A DNA stretch of 8,174 nt. It comes from Verrucomicrobiota bacterium (GTDB lineage: Bacteria > Chlamydiota > Chlamydiia > Chlamydiales > FEN-1388). Below are positions 1 to 5,082 of the stretch, in pieces; within the stretch, counting starts at the first letter, position 1, and each line of letters starts with the position of its first letter. The stretch lies in NCBI GenBank assembly GCA_018239705.1, contig JAFEGS010000618.1, positions 1 to 8,174 on the forward strand, given 5' to 3'. Made by a program: the position numbers and the translations under genes. The notes beneath the pieces are model-generated. The model worked only from the letters and a program-made list of their open reading frames with translations, was not told the DNA's origin and searched no databases.

Positions 1-197
1 CAACCGGGACTATACTTGGTGATAGCGTTGTGACTGCCAAAGGTGATACCTCTCCTGTTTTAACGCAAATTGGTTGCGTTCATGCGTTTAGCCAGAATGA
101 CACACTAGGGGTTTATTCAAATGTCTCAGTAACAGCGGGTTCTGGCCTCCCGAGTGGCGCCTTAACCGCCTTTATCACCATTGTCAAATTGTCGTGA
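1..197 (+). CDS. C-terminal end of a protein with a C1q/TNF-like beta-sandwich tail (5' partial)
   Basis: An open frame enters from the left edge (first full codon at position 3) and runs 64 codons to TGA at 195-197, followed at once by an in-frame TAA at 198-200, so the gene has tandem stops. The visible tail is rich in Gly, Ser, Thr and Val, with alternating hydrophobic residues typical of beta strands. It contains GDSVVTAKGD, then QNDTLGVYSNVSV, then a closing strand TAFITIVKLS. A GD/ND-plus-strand pattern with a final ITIVKLS-like strand resembles the end of C1q/TNF-like jelly-roll domains found on bacterial surface and collagen-like proteins. That is a pattern match by eye; the rest of the domain is outside the window. 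One Cys (in IGCVHAF) is present. It could equally be another beta-sandwich adhesin or structural protein. The gene lies upstream of, and in the same direction as, the secreted protein at 304-933, about 107 bp away. Confidence 0.6.
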   Translation, partial: TGTILGDSVVTAKGDTSPVLTQIGCVHAFSQNDTLGVYSNVSVTAGSGLPSGALTAFITIVKLS

Positions 198-217
198 TAA
201 GAAATTTTAGGAAACAT

Positions 218-242
218 CTACTGAACAATTTTTTCTCAGTAG
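218..242 (+). other. Small stem-loop with T-rich loop after the first gene
   Basis: CTACTGA (218-224) is the exact reverse complement of TCAGTAG (236-242), giving a 7-bp stem around an 11-nt loop that contains six consecutive T (229-234). It lies 21 bp after the stop of the partial gene. No T-run follows the stem, so it is not a standard intrinsic terminator. It could be a weak 3' structure or chance. Confidence 0.3.
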
Positions 243-257
243 GCATGGACCATAAAT

Positions 258-280
258 GCCATTTGCCCTTTGCAAATGGC
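258..280 (+). other. 9-bp stem-loop in the leader of the 304-933 gene
   Basis: GCCATTTGC (258-266) pairs perfectly with GCAAATGGC (272-280) around the 5-nt loop CCTTT. It ends 11 bp before the AAGGAAAG ribosome binding site of the gene starting at 304. No T-run follows, so it is either a non-canonical terminator for the upstream gene or a 5' leader hairpin of the downstream one. An in-frame ATG at 256 overlaps the foot of this stem, which argues against that ATG as a start. Confidence 0.45.
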
Positions 281-303
281 GAACAACACAAAGGAAAGTA
301 GTT

Positions 304-933
304 ATGAAAAGATCTTTAGCTTTAATTTTATCATGCCTGGTCTTATTGACCTATAGCACAAAAATCTTTGCCTATTCCAATGCAGGATCATGCAAAATAT
401 ATGATGGCACTGTATTTGTAACCTGGTATACCATTGATGAGAATGGAGCTGCTCATATATGGGCCTCTACAGGACCGGTTTCCGATCCATCTAGCTGGAC
501 CGCACAGGAAATTTCTATTGGCGGCGTTGGATCTCCCAATGTGAGCATTCCCAACCTTCATCTAAACATTAATTCCGGAAATGTATTCGCAGACTGGGAA
601 TATTGGGATAATGATTTAAGTATCATGCGCAATGCTGTTGCTACCTATCCATTTGGCGCCTCCTCATGGAGCACACAGGTCATCTCCGACGTTACAACTG
701 AAGCAAGTGGCTTTTTTGATAACCAAGGTGATGTCGATGAAGATGGCAACTTTATCGTCACATGGTCTGCCCTTGATAATGAAACATCCAATCTTGTAGT
801 TCGATGTGCTACAGCAGTAACTGATGGCTCTACAGCAGTATGGAGTCCCTCCTTTATCGTTCCAGGAGCCGATCCACTCGCGAGCAAAAAAGCTGCCCAA
901 CAACTGAAAAAAACTCTCCCTACTAAGAAATAA
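304..933 (+). CDS. Secreted protein with three beta-propeller-like blade repeats, 209 aa
   Basis: The start at 304 is chosen because AAGGAAAG (291-298) sits just upstream and the protein then opens with a classical signal peptide: MKR, a hydrophobic core to about residue 17, and a likely cut after IFA at residue 23. An in-frame ATG at 256 would add 16 polar residues in front and has no ribosome site. The mature part shows three related segments at about residues 35-71, 82-118 and 138-166. Each has a G-x-V/F-x-x-x/T-W strand (GTVFVTW, GNVFADW, GNFIVTW), an acidic turn, a strand with Ala/Ser, and a late Trp (SSWTAQEIS, SSWSTQVIS, AVWSPSFIV). This is the pattern of sialidase-like (BNR-type) propeller blades, but the Asp-box itself is not clear and no catalytic residues are seen. 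Three blades are too few for a closed propeller, so it may be a fragment, may oligomerise, or may form an open sheet. The tail from about residue 183 is Lys-rich (ASKKAAQQLKKTLPTKK). Likely periplasmic or secreted; no enzyme activity is claimed. Confidence 0.8.
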   Translation: MKRSLALILSCLVLLTYSTKIFAYSNAGSCKIYDGTVFVTWYTIDENGAAHIWASTGPVSDPSSWTAQEISIGGVGSPNVSIPNLHLNINSGNVFADWEYWDNDLSIMRNAVATYPFGASSWSTQVISDVTTEASGFFDNQGDVDEDGNFIVTWSALDNETSNLVVRCATAVTDGSTAVWSPSFIVPGADPLASKKAAQQLKKTLPTKK

Positions 934-944
934 TCTCGCTATAC

Positions 945-972
945 TGAACGCTTCCCTAACGGGAAGCGTTCA
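945..972. terminator. Perfect 12-bp stem-loop between convergent genes, probable bidirectional terminator
   Basis: TGAACGCTTCCC (945-956) pairs perfectly with GGGAAGCGTTCA (961-972) around the 4-nt loop TAAC. It starts 11 bp after the stop of the plus gene (933) and ends 5 bp before the stop of the minus gene (978), so it fits as a shared terminator. Neither strand has a T-run after the stem, so it is not a textbook intrinsic terminator; it may act with Rho or protect 3' ends. Confidence 0.6.
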
Positions 973-977
973 CCATA

Positions 978-2801
978 TCACGGGTAGAACATATTGCAAA
1001 GCTCTGATAGAACGTAGAGCTCCTCTGCGTAGGGATCTTCTTGCTTACGATCCGTTGGCAGCCCCTTTGCTCTAAATTGAAATGCCTCAGTAGATAATGA
1101 ATCCTTTTGGCTGAGCCAATCATCTAAAGAGGAAAATGCATGCCATGGGGTGTGAATGACCGGTATACTGTTCTTGTGCAAAAAATCACCTATGAGCACA
1201 TCGTCTGGGATATTTGCACTGTTTTTCAACACCTCTTGCTGATGTGAGACAAGCTTTTTCACGAGATCTGATGACAAGATAAAACCGGAGCCCGATCCAA
1301 AGGGCACTCCACTATAAGGTGGAGGGACATCCCAAGCAGGGATCAACGCATGAGCAGCGTAGCAATTTTTTCTTGGAAGGGTTTTTAGATACTCCAAAAG
1401 CCGTGGATAGACATAAAAGGAGGATAGATTTGTCCGTAAAACATAGTCGTATTTGGACATGTTTTTAGAGGCATATTCCATCGTCTGGAGCGTTTTTTTC
1501 AAGATGCATGGCTTATAGCACTCTTCACCTTTTGCATAGATCGTATCCCCAACTACTTCAATAGGGTCCGTGAGGTTTGGATCTGACTTGATAAAGTAGG
1601 CATCAATATGTGCCCTATCATGATGCATGTACGAGCGCCAAATGTTTTGCAGCTCAATATAGGCAGGATGGGCGTCTGATGCAATAATGAGCACCAAAAG
1701 CTTTAAAGAATCCCCATTGTGCTGTGCAAATAGCGAGTGCCATTTCTCAGCTACACGACGCCAGGTATATTTCTGCAAAATGACAGCAGATGCACTTTTG
1801 CGTTCAGACAGGGAGATATCTTCAGCTCGATCCATAGCTGAAAGAAGCGTGTCAAGATAGGTCTCTTGAGAGACACACGTATACCCATTAAGCACCGTTT
1901 CCTTTAAGGCAGCTGTGTTTATAACGACGGGGATGCAGCCTGCCAGTTGGGCACGCAGTGCCGTAATACAGAATGTTTCAGAGACTTGACAAGGATAGGT
2001 CCAAAAAGAGGCCCGCTCATACGCCCTGGTAATCTCTTCGTGGCCTACAAGGCCATGTTCCTGGACACCGAGCGAGGCATATGACTTTATCTGCTGCCTC
2101 ATCTTGCGCTCTTGGGTGGGTGAGAGAAAGCCCCAGTGCTGCCATCCATAATAGATATCGAGAGTGGCTCTTGGGAACTCTTTTTTGACTATAGGCCAAA
2201 TATCAAGAAGATGTTCCAATCCCCAGGCGTAGTTAGAGCCATAGATGCAAGAATAGGGATTTTCTTTTTCAGTAATCGAGTTAAATTGATCAGGATTGAT
2301 GCCATTTCCAAAGATGTTGGTAAACTTTGCAAATCCTGGGTTTAGAGATACCCACTGCCCTCTTTGCCACTTTGAAAGCCATAATACATCGTCAAAGCCG
2401 TTAATATCTTCATCCGCTACAGTTTCAAAGCAGGAATCATGCGGCCAGAGGTAGACATGCTCTGCACGCGTTTTTAAGTATCGTGCGTTTTGCGGTGATC
2501 GCCAGCTGATCGCAATGTCAAACTGGTCATCACAGTTAGAAGTGTGTACGTAGCGAGGGTTTGCATCTGGGATAGAATGGAGAGAATACTCCGGGGGATT
2601 GCCCAAAACTGTCACTCGATAGCCGAGGTTTACAAGCTCTTGAGATATATAGATAACTGCCTCTTCAGACCCAGTAATGCCGGTCTTAGTGCTATCGGGA
2701 TCCCACGGTACAGAGCCCCAGGTGAAGATGCCAACTGTCTTTTCTGCCTGCAGGGAGACCACTGAAAATAGAATCAAGATGAACGATATGACAAAACGCA
2801 T
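978..2801 (-). CDS. Exported two-domain glycosyltransferase (GT4-like plus GT31-like), 607 aa
   Basis: The ATG at 2799-2801 is preceded by GAGG (complement of 2809-2812, 7-nt spacing). Residues 1-19 form a signal peptide or anchor (hydrophobic VISFILILFSVVSLQA, possible cut after LQA). Domain 1, about 20-365, resembles a GT-B fold GT4 enzyme: TGITGSEEAV at 40-49 as the N-terminal sugar-acceptor loop, GNGINPDQF at 165-173, a domain switch at YGSNYAWGLEHLL (187-199), and SETFCITALRAQLAGCIPVV at 274-293. The usual E-x7-E pair reads E275 and R283, so the second Glu is replaced. Domain 2, about 366-607, resembles a GT31-type (beta-1,3-galactosyl/Fringe-like) GT-A fold: YDYVLRTNLSSF at 451-462, FGSGSGFILSSDLVKKL at 501-517 and DDVLIGDFL at 533-541. 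The DxD metal site of GT31 aligns with NLS (458-460). The product probably transfers sugars to a surface or exported acceptor; donor and acceptor are unknown. It is divergent from the GT2 gene at 2910 and shares its promoter region. An exported enzyme of this type is odd because sugar nucleotides are cytoplasmic; a membrane anchor with a cytoplasmic or host-side catalytic part is possible. Confidence 0.85.
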   Translation of the reverse strand: MRFVISFILILFSVVSLQAEKTVGIFTWGSVPWDPDSTKTGITGSEEAVIYISQELVNLGYRVTVLGNPPEYSLHSIPDANPRYVHTSNCDDQFDIAISWRSPQNARYLKTRAEHVYLWPHDSCFETVADEDINGFDDVLWLSKWQRGQWVSLNPGFAKFTNIFGNGINPDQFNSITEKENPYSCIYGSNYAWGLEHLLDIWPIVKKEFPRATLDIYYGWQHWGFLSPTQERKMRQQIKSYASLGVQEHGLVGHEEITRAYERASFWTYPCQVSETFCITALRAQLAGCIPVVINTAALKETVLNGYTCVSQETYLDTLLSAMDRAEDISLSERKSASAVILQKYTWRRVAEKWHSLFAQHNGDSLKLLVLIIASDAHPAYIELQNIWRSYMHHDRAHIDAYFIKSDPNLTDPIEVVGDTIYAKGEECYKPCILKKTLQTMEYASKNMSKYDYVLRTNLSSFYVYPRLLEYLKTLPRKNCYAAHALIPAWDVPPPYSGVPFGSGSGFILSSDLVKKLVSHQQEVLKNSANIPDDVLIGDFLHKNSIPVIHTPWHAFSSLDDWLSQKDSLSTEAFQFRAKGLPTDRKQEDPYAEELYVLSELCNMFYP

Positions 2802-2831
2802 AAGGAAACCTCAAATGGATTTTTGCTCTTC

Positions 2832-2860
2832 ACAATAAACAGAAAAACAGAGGTTGTCAA
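2832..2860 (-). promoter_or_regulatory. Sigma70-like promoter for the two-domain glycosyltransferase
   Basis: Read on the minus strand: -35 TTGACA (complement of 2855-2860, perfect consensus), a 17-bp spacer, then -10 TATTGT (complement of 2832-2837, 4 of 6). Transcription would begin near 2825, about 24 nt before the start codon. The -35 box overlaps that of the plus-strand promoter by five bases. Confidence 0.55.
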
Positions 2861-2882
2861 ACTAACAAATTTTTGGTATCAG
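2854..2882 (+). promoter_or_regulatory. Sigma70-like promoter for the GT2 glycosyltransferase, extended -10
   Basis: -35 TTGTCA (2854-2859, 5 of 6), a 17-bp spacer, then -10 TATCAG (2877-2882, 4 of 6) preceded by TGG (2874-2876), an extended -10 motif. Transcription would begin near 2889, just ahead of the GGAAGG site at 2897-2902. This places the message start downstream of the in-frame TTG at 2823 and supports the ATG at 2910. Confidence 0.55.
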
Positions 2883-2896
2883 GTTGCCATAAAACT

Positions 2897-2902
2897 GGAA
2901 GG
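2897..2902 (+). promoter_or_regulatory. Ribosome binding site deciding the GT2 start
   Basis: GGAAGG lies 7 nt before the ATG at 2910. The alternative in-frame TTG at 2823 lacks such a site and lies upstream of the predicted promoter. Confidence 0.65.
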
Positions 2903-2909
2903 TTCGCCC

Positions 2910-4121
2910 ATGCGCTACTTGAAAACCACTATCTTTATTGGAGTCTGCCTCCTGGTCTCTTCTGCTCTTTTTCTTTTCTTTTACCTTTCCCCAGAGCAAG
3001 AAAAACCCCTGAAGAGCGGCAAAACTATCTGTCTAAACATGATCGTCAAAGACGAGAAAGACGTGATTGAGCGCTGTCTTACCTCCCTTTTGCCCATTAT
3101 TGACCACTGGGTCATTGTTGATACCGGCTCTACAGATGGCACGCAGCAAATTATCCGTCAGTTTATGAAAAAGAACAATGTCCCCGGAGAGCTGCATGAG
3201 CGGCCATGGAAGAACTTTGCACATAACCGCAACGAAGCACTCCAGCTGGCAAAAGGAAAAGGCGACTATGTCTTCATCATTGATGCAGACGAATACCTCG
3301 TCTATGACCCCGATTTCAAGCTACCAAAGCTCGATAAATCGCATTACTATGTCACTCTCACGTCATCAGGAATGCAGTGGAAAAAGATGCAGCTGATCAA
3401 CAACAAGCTTCATTGGGAATACGTTGGAGTCTTGCACGAAGTGCTCAGCCCTCCTCCTGGAGACCCCGGTGCAACTTTGGAAAAGGTTGTAAACATCTAT
3501 ACAACCGACGGAGCCCGATCTAAAGATCCCTTAAAATATCAAAAAGATGCAGCTCTCTTAGAGGCTGCTTTAGAGGATGAACCAGATAATGCACGCTATA
3601 TGTATTACCTTGCACAAAGCTATTCAAATGCAGGGGATATGCAAGCTGCCTTGGAAGCATATACGAAGCGTGCTGGCATGATAGGATTCTATGAAGAGAC
3701 CTACTGCGCCCTTTTGCAAATAGCCCTCTTGCGACAAGCATTGGACTGGGATCCTGAAACGGTCCTTGAAAGCTTTAAACGGGCAAATGACTATAATCGC
3801 TCACGTGTAGAGCCCTACTATTACATCGCCTCATTCTATCGAGAGAGAGGAGAGTATGCAAAGGGATATCAAGTAACATCCATCGGCTTGACACTACCCA
3901 GAAGCAAGGAACTGTTAGGGATACAGGAGTGGATATATGATTATGGCTTACTTTTGGAAAGGTCGATCTGTGCCTATTGGATTGGCAAGTACGAGGAATG
4001 CCAGCAGCTATCGATTGCCATGCTCAATAATCCTCAGCTTCCTCCTCATGTACGGGAGTGTGTGCAGGCAAATCTTGGCTTTGCTAACGCAAAACTCCTC
4101 GAGGCGGCCGTGACGAACTAA
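2910..4121 (+). CDS. Membrane-anchored GT2 family glycosyltransferase with TPR-like repeats, 403 aa
   Basis: Start at ATG 2910 from the GGAAGG site and promoter position. Residues 7-26 are a single hydrophobic segment (IFIGVCLLVSSALFLFFYL), most likely an uncleaved N-terminal anchor. Residues 39-200 are a GT-A fold GT2 domain: ICLNMIVKDEKDVIERCLTS at 40-59, WVIVDTGSTDGT at 67-78 (nucleotide-binding loop), FAHNRNEAL at 103-111, and IIDADEYL at 123-130 with the DxD motif at D125 and D127. WEYVGVLHEVLSP at 169-181 matches the W-x-G-V-x-H-E segment seen in TPR-type GT2 enzymes. From about 205 the protein is helical, with TPR-like pairs near 222-256 (DNARYMYYLAQSYSNAGDMQ) and 299-330 (YYYIASFYRERGEYAKGY), likely for acceptor or partner binding. 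All expected donor-site motifs are intact, so it should be active; donor and acceptor cannot be read. It is transcribed divergently from the two-domain glycosyltransferase and ends 15 bp before the 70-bp palindrome. Confidence 0.9.
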   Translation: MRYLKTTIFIGVCLLVSSALFLFFYLSPEQEKPLKSGKTICLNMIVKDEKDVIERCLTSLLPIIDHWVIVDTGSTDGTQQIIRQFMKKNNVPGELHERPWKNFAHNRNEALQLAKGKGDYVFIIDADEYLVYDPDFKLPKLDKSHYYVTLTSSGMQWKKMQLINNKLHWEYVGVLHEVLSPPPGDPGATLEKVVNIYTTDGARSKDPLKYQKDAALLEAALEDEPDNARYMYYLAQSYSNAGDMQAALEAYTKRAGMIGFYEETYCALLQIALLRQALDWDPETVLESFKRANDYNRSRVEPYYYIASFYRERGEYAKGYQVTSIGLTLPRSKELLGIQEWIYDYGLLLERSICAYWIGKYEECQQLSIAMLNNPQLPPHVRECVQANLGFANAKLLEAAVTN

Positions 4122-4136
4122 GTTCTTGCCCTAATG

Positions 4137-4206
4137 TCTCTTAATCATGATCTTGATCTTGGTCTTAATCATGATTAAGATTAAGATCAAGATCATGATT
4201 AAGAGA
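4137..4206. repeat. 70-bp palindrome built of 6-bp units, intergenic
   Basis: The outer 24 nt (4137-4160) are the exact reverse complement of 4183-4206. The inner 22 nt (4161-4182) continue the palindrome to a centre at 4171/4172, except for two adjacent pairs (4161 with 4182, 4162 with 4181) that are G-T. The whole is thus a 35-bp inverted repeat with no spacer. Independently, 4141-4200 divides into ten consecutive hexamers that all fit WWRRTY (for example ATGATC, TTGATC, AAGATC). Four GATC sites lie symmetrically (4149, 4155, 4185, 4191). It sits between convergent genes, 15 bp after the GT2 stop and 24 bp before the acetyltransferase stop, so it may serve as a two-way terminator, although no T-run follows on either strand. 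It may be a copy of a dispersed genomic repeat. Confidence 0.85.
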
Positions 4207-4230
4207 TACCATGAGGGAGAGTAGACAGCA

Positions 4231-4938
4231 TCAAACAGCCATTCTACCCAGAATGTCAAGTTCACTCTCTTTCTTGAACTTCAGCCCTGATTTTCTCGGT
4301 TCATGTTTTTGTACTTTTATCTCGCTCATATGCTTGCCAACAAGTGCTTGCATCTTCTCGGTCCTCAGCACCATCGGTTTTAGCCAGTCGGACCTTGTAC
4401 GACTCCTTCCCACAAATCCAAGTTTTTCATAAAAGCCTACTGCTGATGGAATGGAGTTGAGATAGAGCCCTCTCTTGTGCCGTTTTTGCATACTATCGCG
4501 CACTATGTGGGTAATCAGGGCTGTCCCACCTCCTCGAGTGGCTTTTTCATAGCCAAAAACAGGCATGTTTTCAGGATTTGTCGCTATAAGCTTAATCTCA
4601 TTTTTCTTGGCTTTAAAAGCGACGATAGCAATGGCCTGGACAACATTATCCCCGTCTCGAGCGACATATACTTTCTTATGTCTTACCGATTTTGTGGCTA
4701 ATGAATTTCGTATATCACTCACAACGATCTCTGAAGACTCTAACGCCCGTCTTTGATCTTTAGTAATATATTTTTTTAAAAACTCGCCTATCTCATAGCG
4801 CACTTCAGCATGGTTACTCCACGCTTTCGTTTCCTTTTGGAGGAACTTAATTTTTTTTGGATTTTTTACAATTGATGTTTTTATTATTGCGTGACTGTCA
4901 TCACGTGGCGCAAGACTATGTGATAATTGAGAAACCAT
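4231..4938 (-). CDS. GNAT-fold N-acetyltransferase, 235 aa
   Basis: ATG at 4936-4938 has a strong AAGGAG site (complement of 4946-4951, 7-nt spacing). The GNAT core lies at about residues 85-180. KKVYVARDGDNVVQAIAIVAF (88-108) forms the first strands. EIKLIATNP (114-122) is the strand before the acetyl-CoA loop. RGGGTALITHIV (135-146) is motif A, a version of R/Q-x-x-G-x-G/A that binds acetyl-CoA pyrophosphate. AVGFYEKLGF (165-174) is motif B, with the conserved Tyr (Y169) often used as general acid. The acyl acceptor cannot be told. About 85 residues precede the core (helical, basic and acidic mixed, no signal peptide) and about 55 follow, ending in a Lys-rich stretch (near 208-223); both are longer than in a minimal GNAT. 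The cytoplasm is the likely location. It is convergent with the GT2 gene and divergent from the 812-aa gene; no operon partner is seen. Confidence 0.85.
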   Translation of the reverse strand: MVSQLSHSLAPRDDSHAIIKTSIVKNPKKIKFLQKETKAWSNHAEVRYEIGEFLKKYITKDQRRALESSEIVVSDIRNSLATKSVRHKKVYVARDGDNVVQAIAIVAFKAKKNEIKLIATNPENMPVFGYEKATRGGGTALITHIVRDSMQKRHKRGLYLNSIPSAVGFYEKLGFVGRSRTRSDWLKPMVLRTEKMQALVGKHMSEIKVQKHEPRKSGLKFKKESELDILGRMAV

Positions 4939-4971
4939 AATAAAGCTCCTTATTACTTCTATAACTATTTT

Positions 4972-4977
4972 TATAAT
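4972..4977 (+). promoter_or_regulatory. Perfect TATAAT box, possible -10 for the 812-aa gene
   Basis: TATAAT on the plus strand in an AT-rich stretch. The best -35 at 16-bp spacing is TTATTA (4950-4955), only 3 of 6, so the match may be chance in AT-rich DNA. If used, it would give a leader of about 100 nt before ATG 5083. Confidence 0.25.
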
Positions 4978-5006
4978 AATATATCATCTCTTTTGGTTTA
5001 TAGCAA
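4978..5006 (-). promoter_or_regulatory. Sigma70-like promoter for the acetyltransferase
   Basis: On the minus strand: -35 TTGCTA (complement of 5001-5006, 4 of 6), a 17-bp spacer, and -10 TATATT (complement of 4978-4983, 5 of 6). Transcription would start near 4971, about 33 nt before the start codon, leaving room for the AAGGAG site. Confidence 0.45.
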
Positions 5007-5068
5007 TCCAGTTGATAAAAAACCTCGCACTGTGATACAGCCCCCTATACCCCAATTGCCCTCACTGT

Positions 5069-5072
5069 GGAG
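5069..5072 (+). promoter_or_regulatory. Likely ribosome binding site of the 812-aa gene
   Basis: GGAG ends 10 nt before ATG 5083, a slightly long but usable spacing. Other in-frame candidates (TTG 4927, GTG 5032, TTG 5056) have no visible site. Confidence 0.45.
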
Positions 5073-5082
5073 CCTAATTTTT

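Noticed and set aside
256..303. Upstream ATG at 256 as start of the secreted propeller-like protein
   Set aside because: It overlaps the foot of a stem-loop, lacks a ribosome site and would put 16 polar residues in front of a clean signal peptide; ATG 304 has AAGGAAAG in place.
2017..2765. Open frames of 60-73 aa on both strands inside the two-domain glycosyltransferase
   Set aside because: They are out-of-frame or antisense to a gene with clear domains and show no motif or ribosome site of their own.
2823..2909. TTG at 2823 as start of the GT2 protein
   Set aside because: It lies upstream of the predicted promoter and has no ribosome site; ATG 2910 follows GGAAGG and begins directly with the membrane anchor.
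4137..4206. The palindrome as a CRISPR repeat or insertion-sequence end
   Set aside because: There are no spaced repeats, no transposase gene and no target-site duplication around it; one contiguous inverted repeat fits neither.
4927..4960. TTG at 4927 as start of the 812-aa protein
   Set aside because: It lies inside the divergent acetyltransferase coding start, has no ribosome site, and the following codons read as low-complexity promoter DNA.
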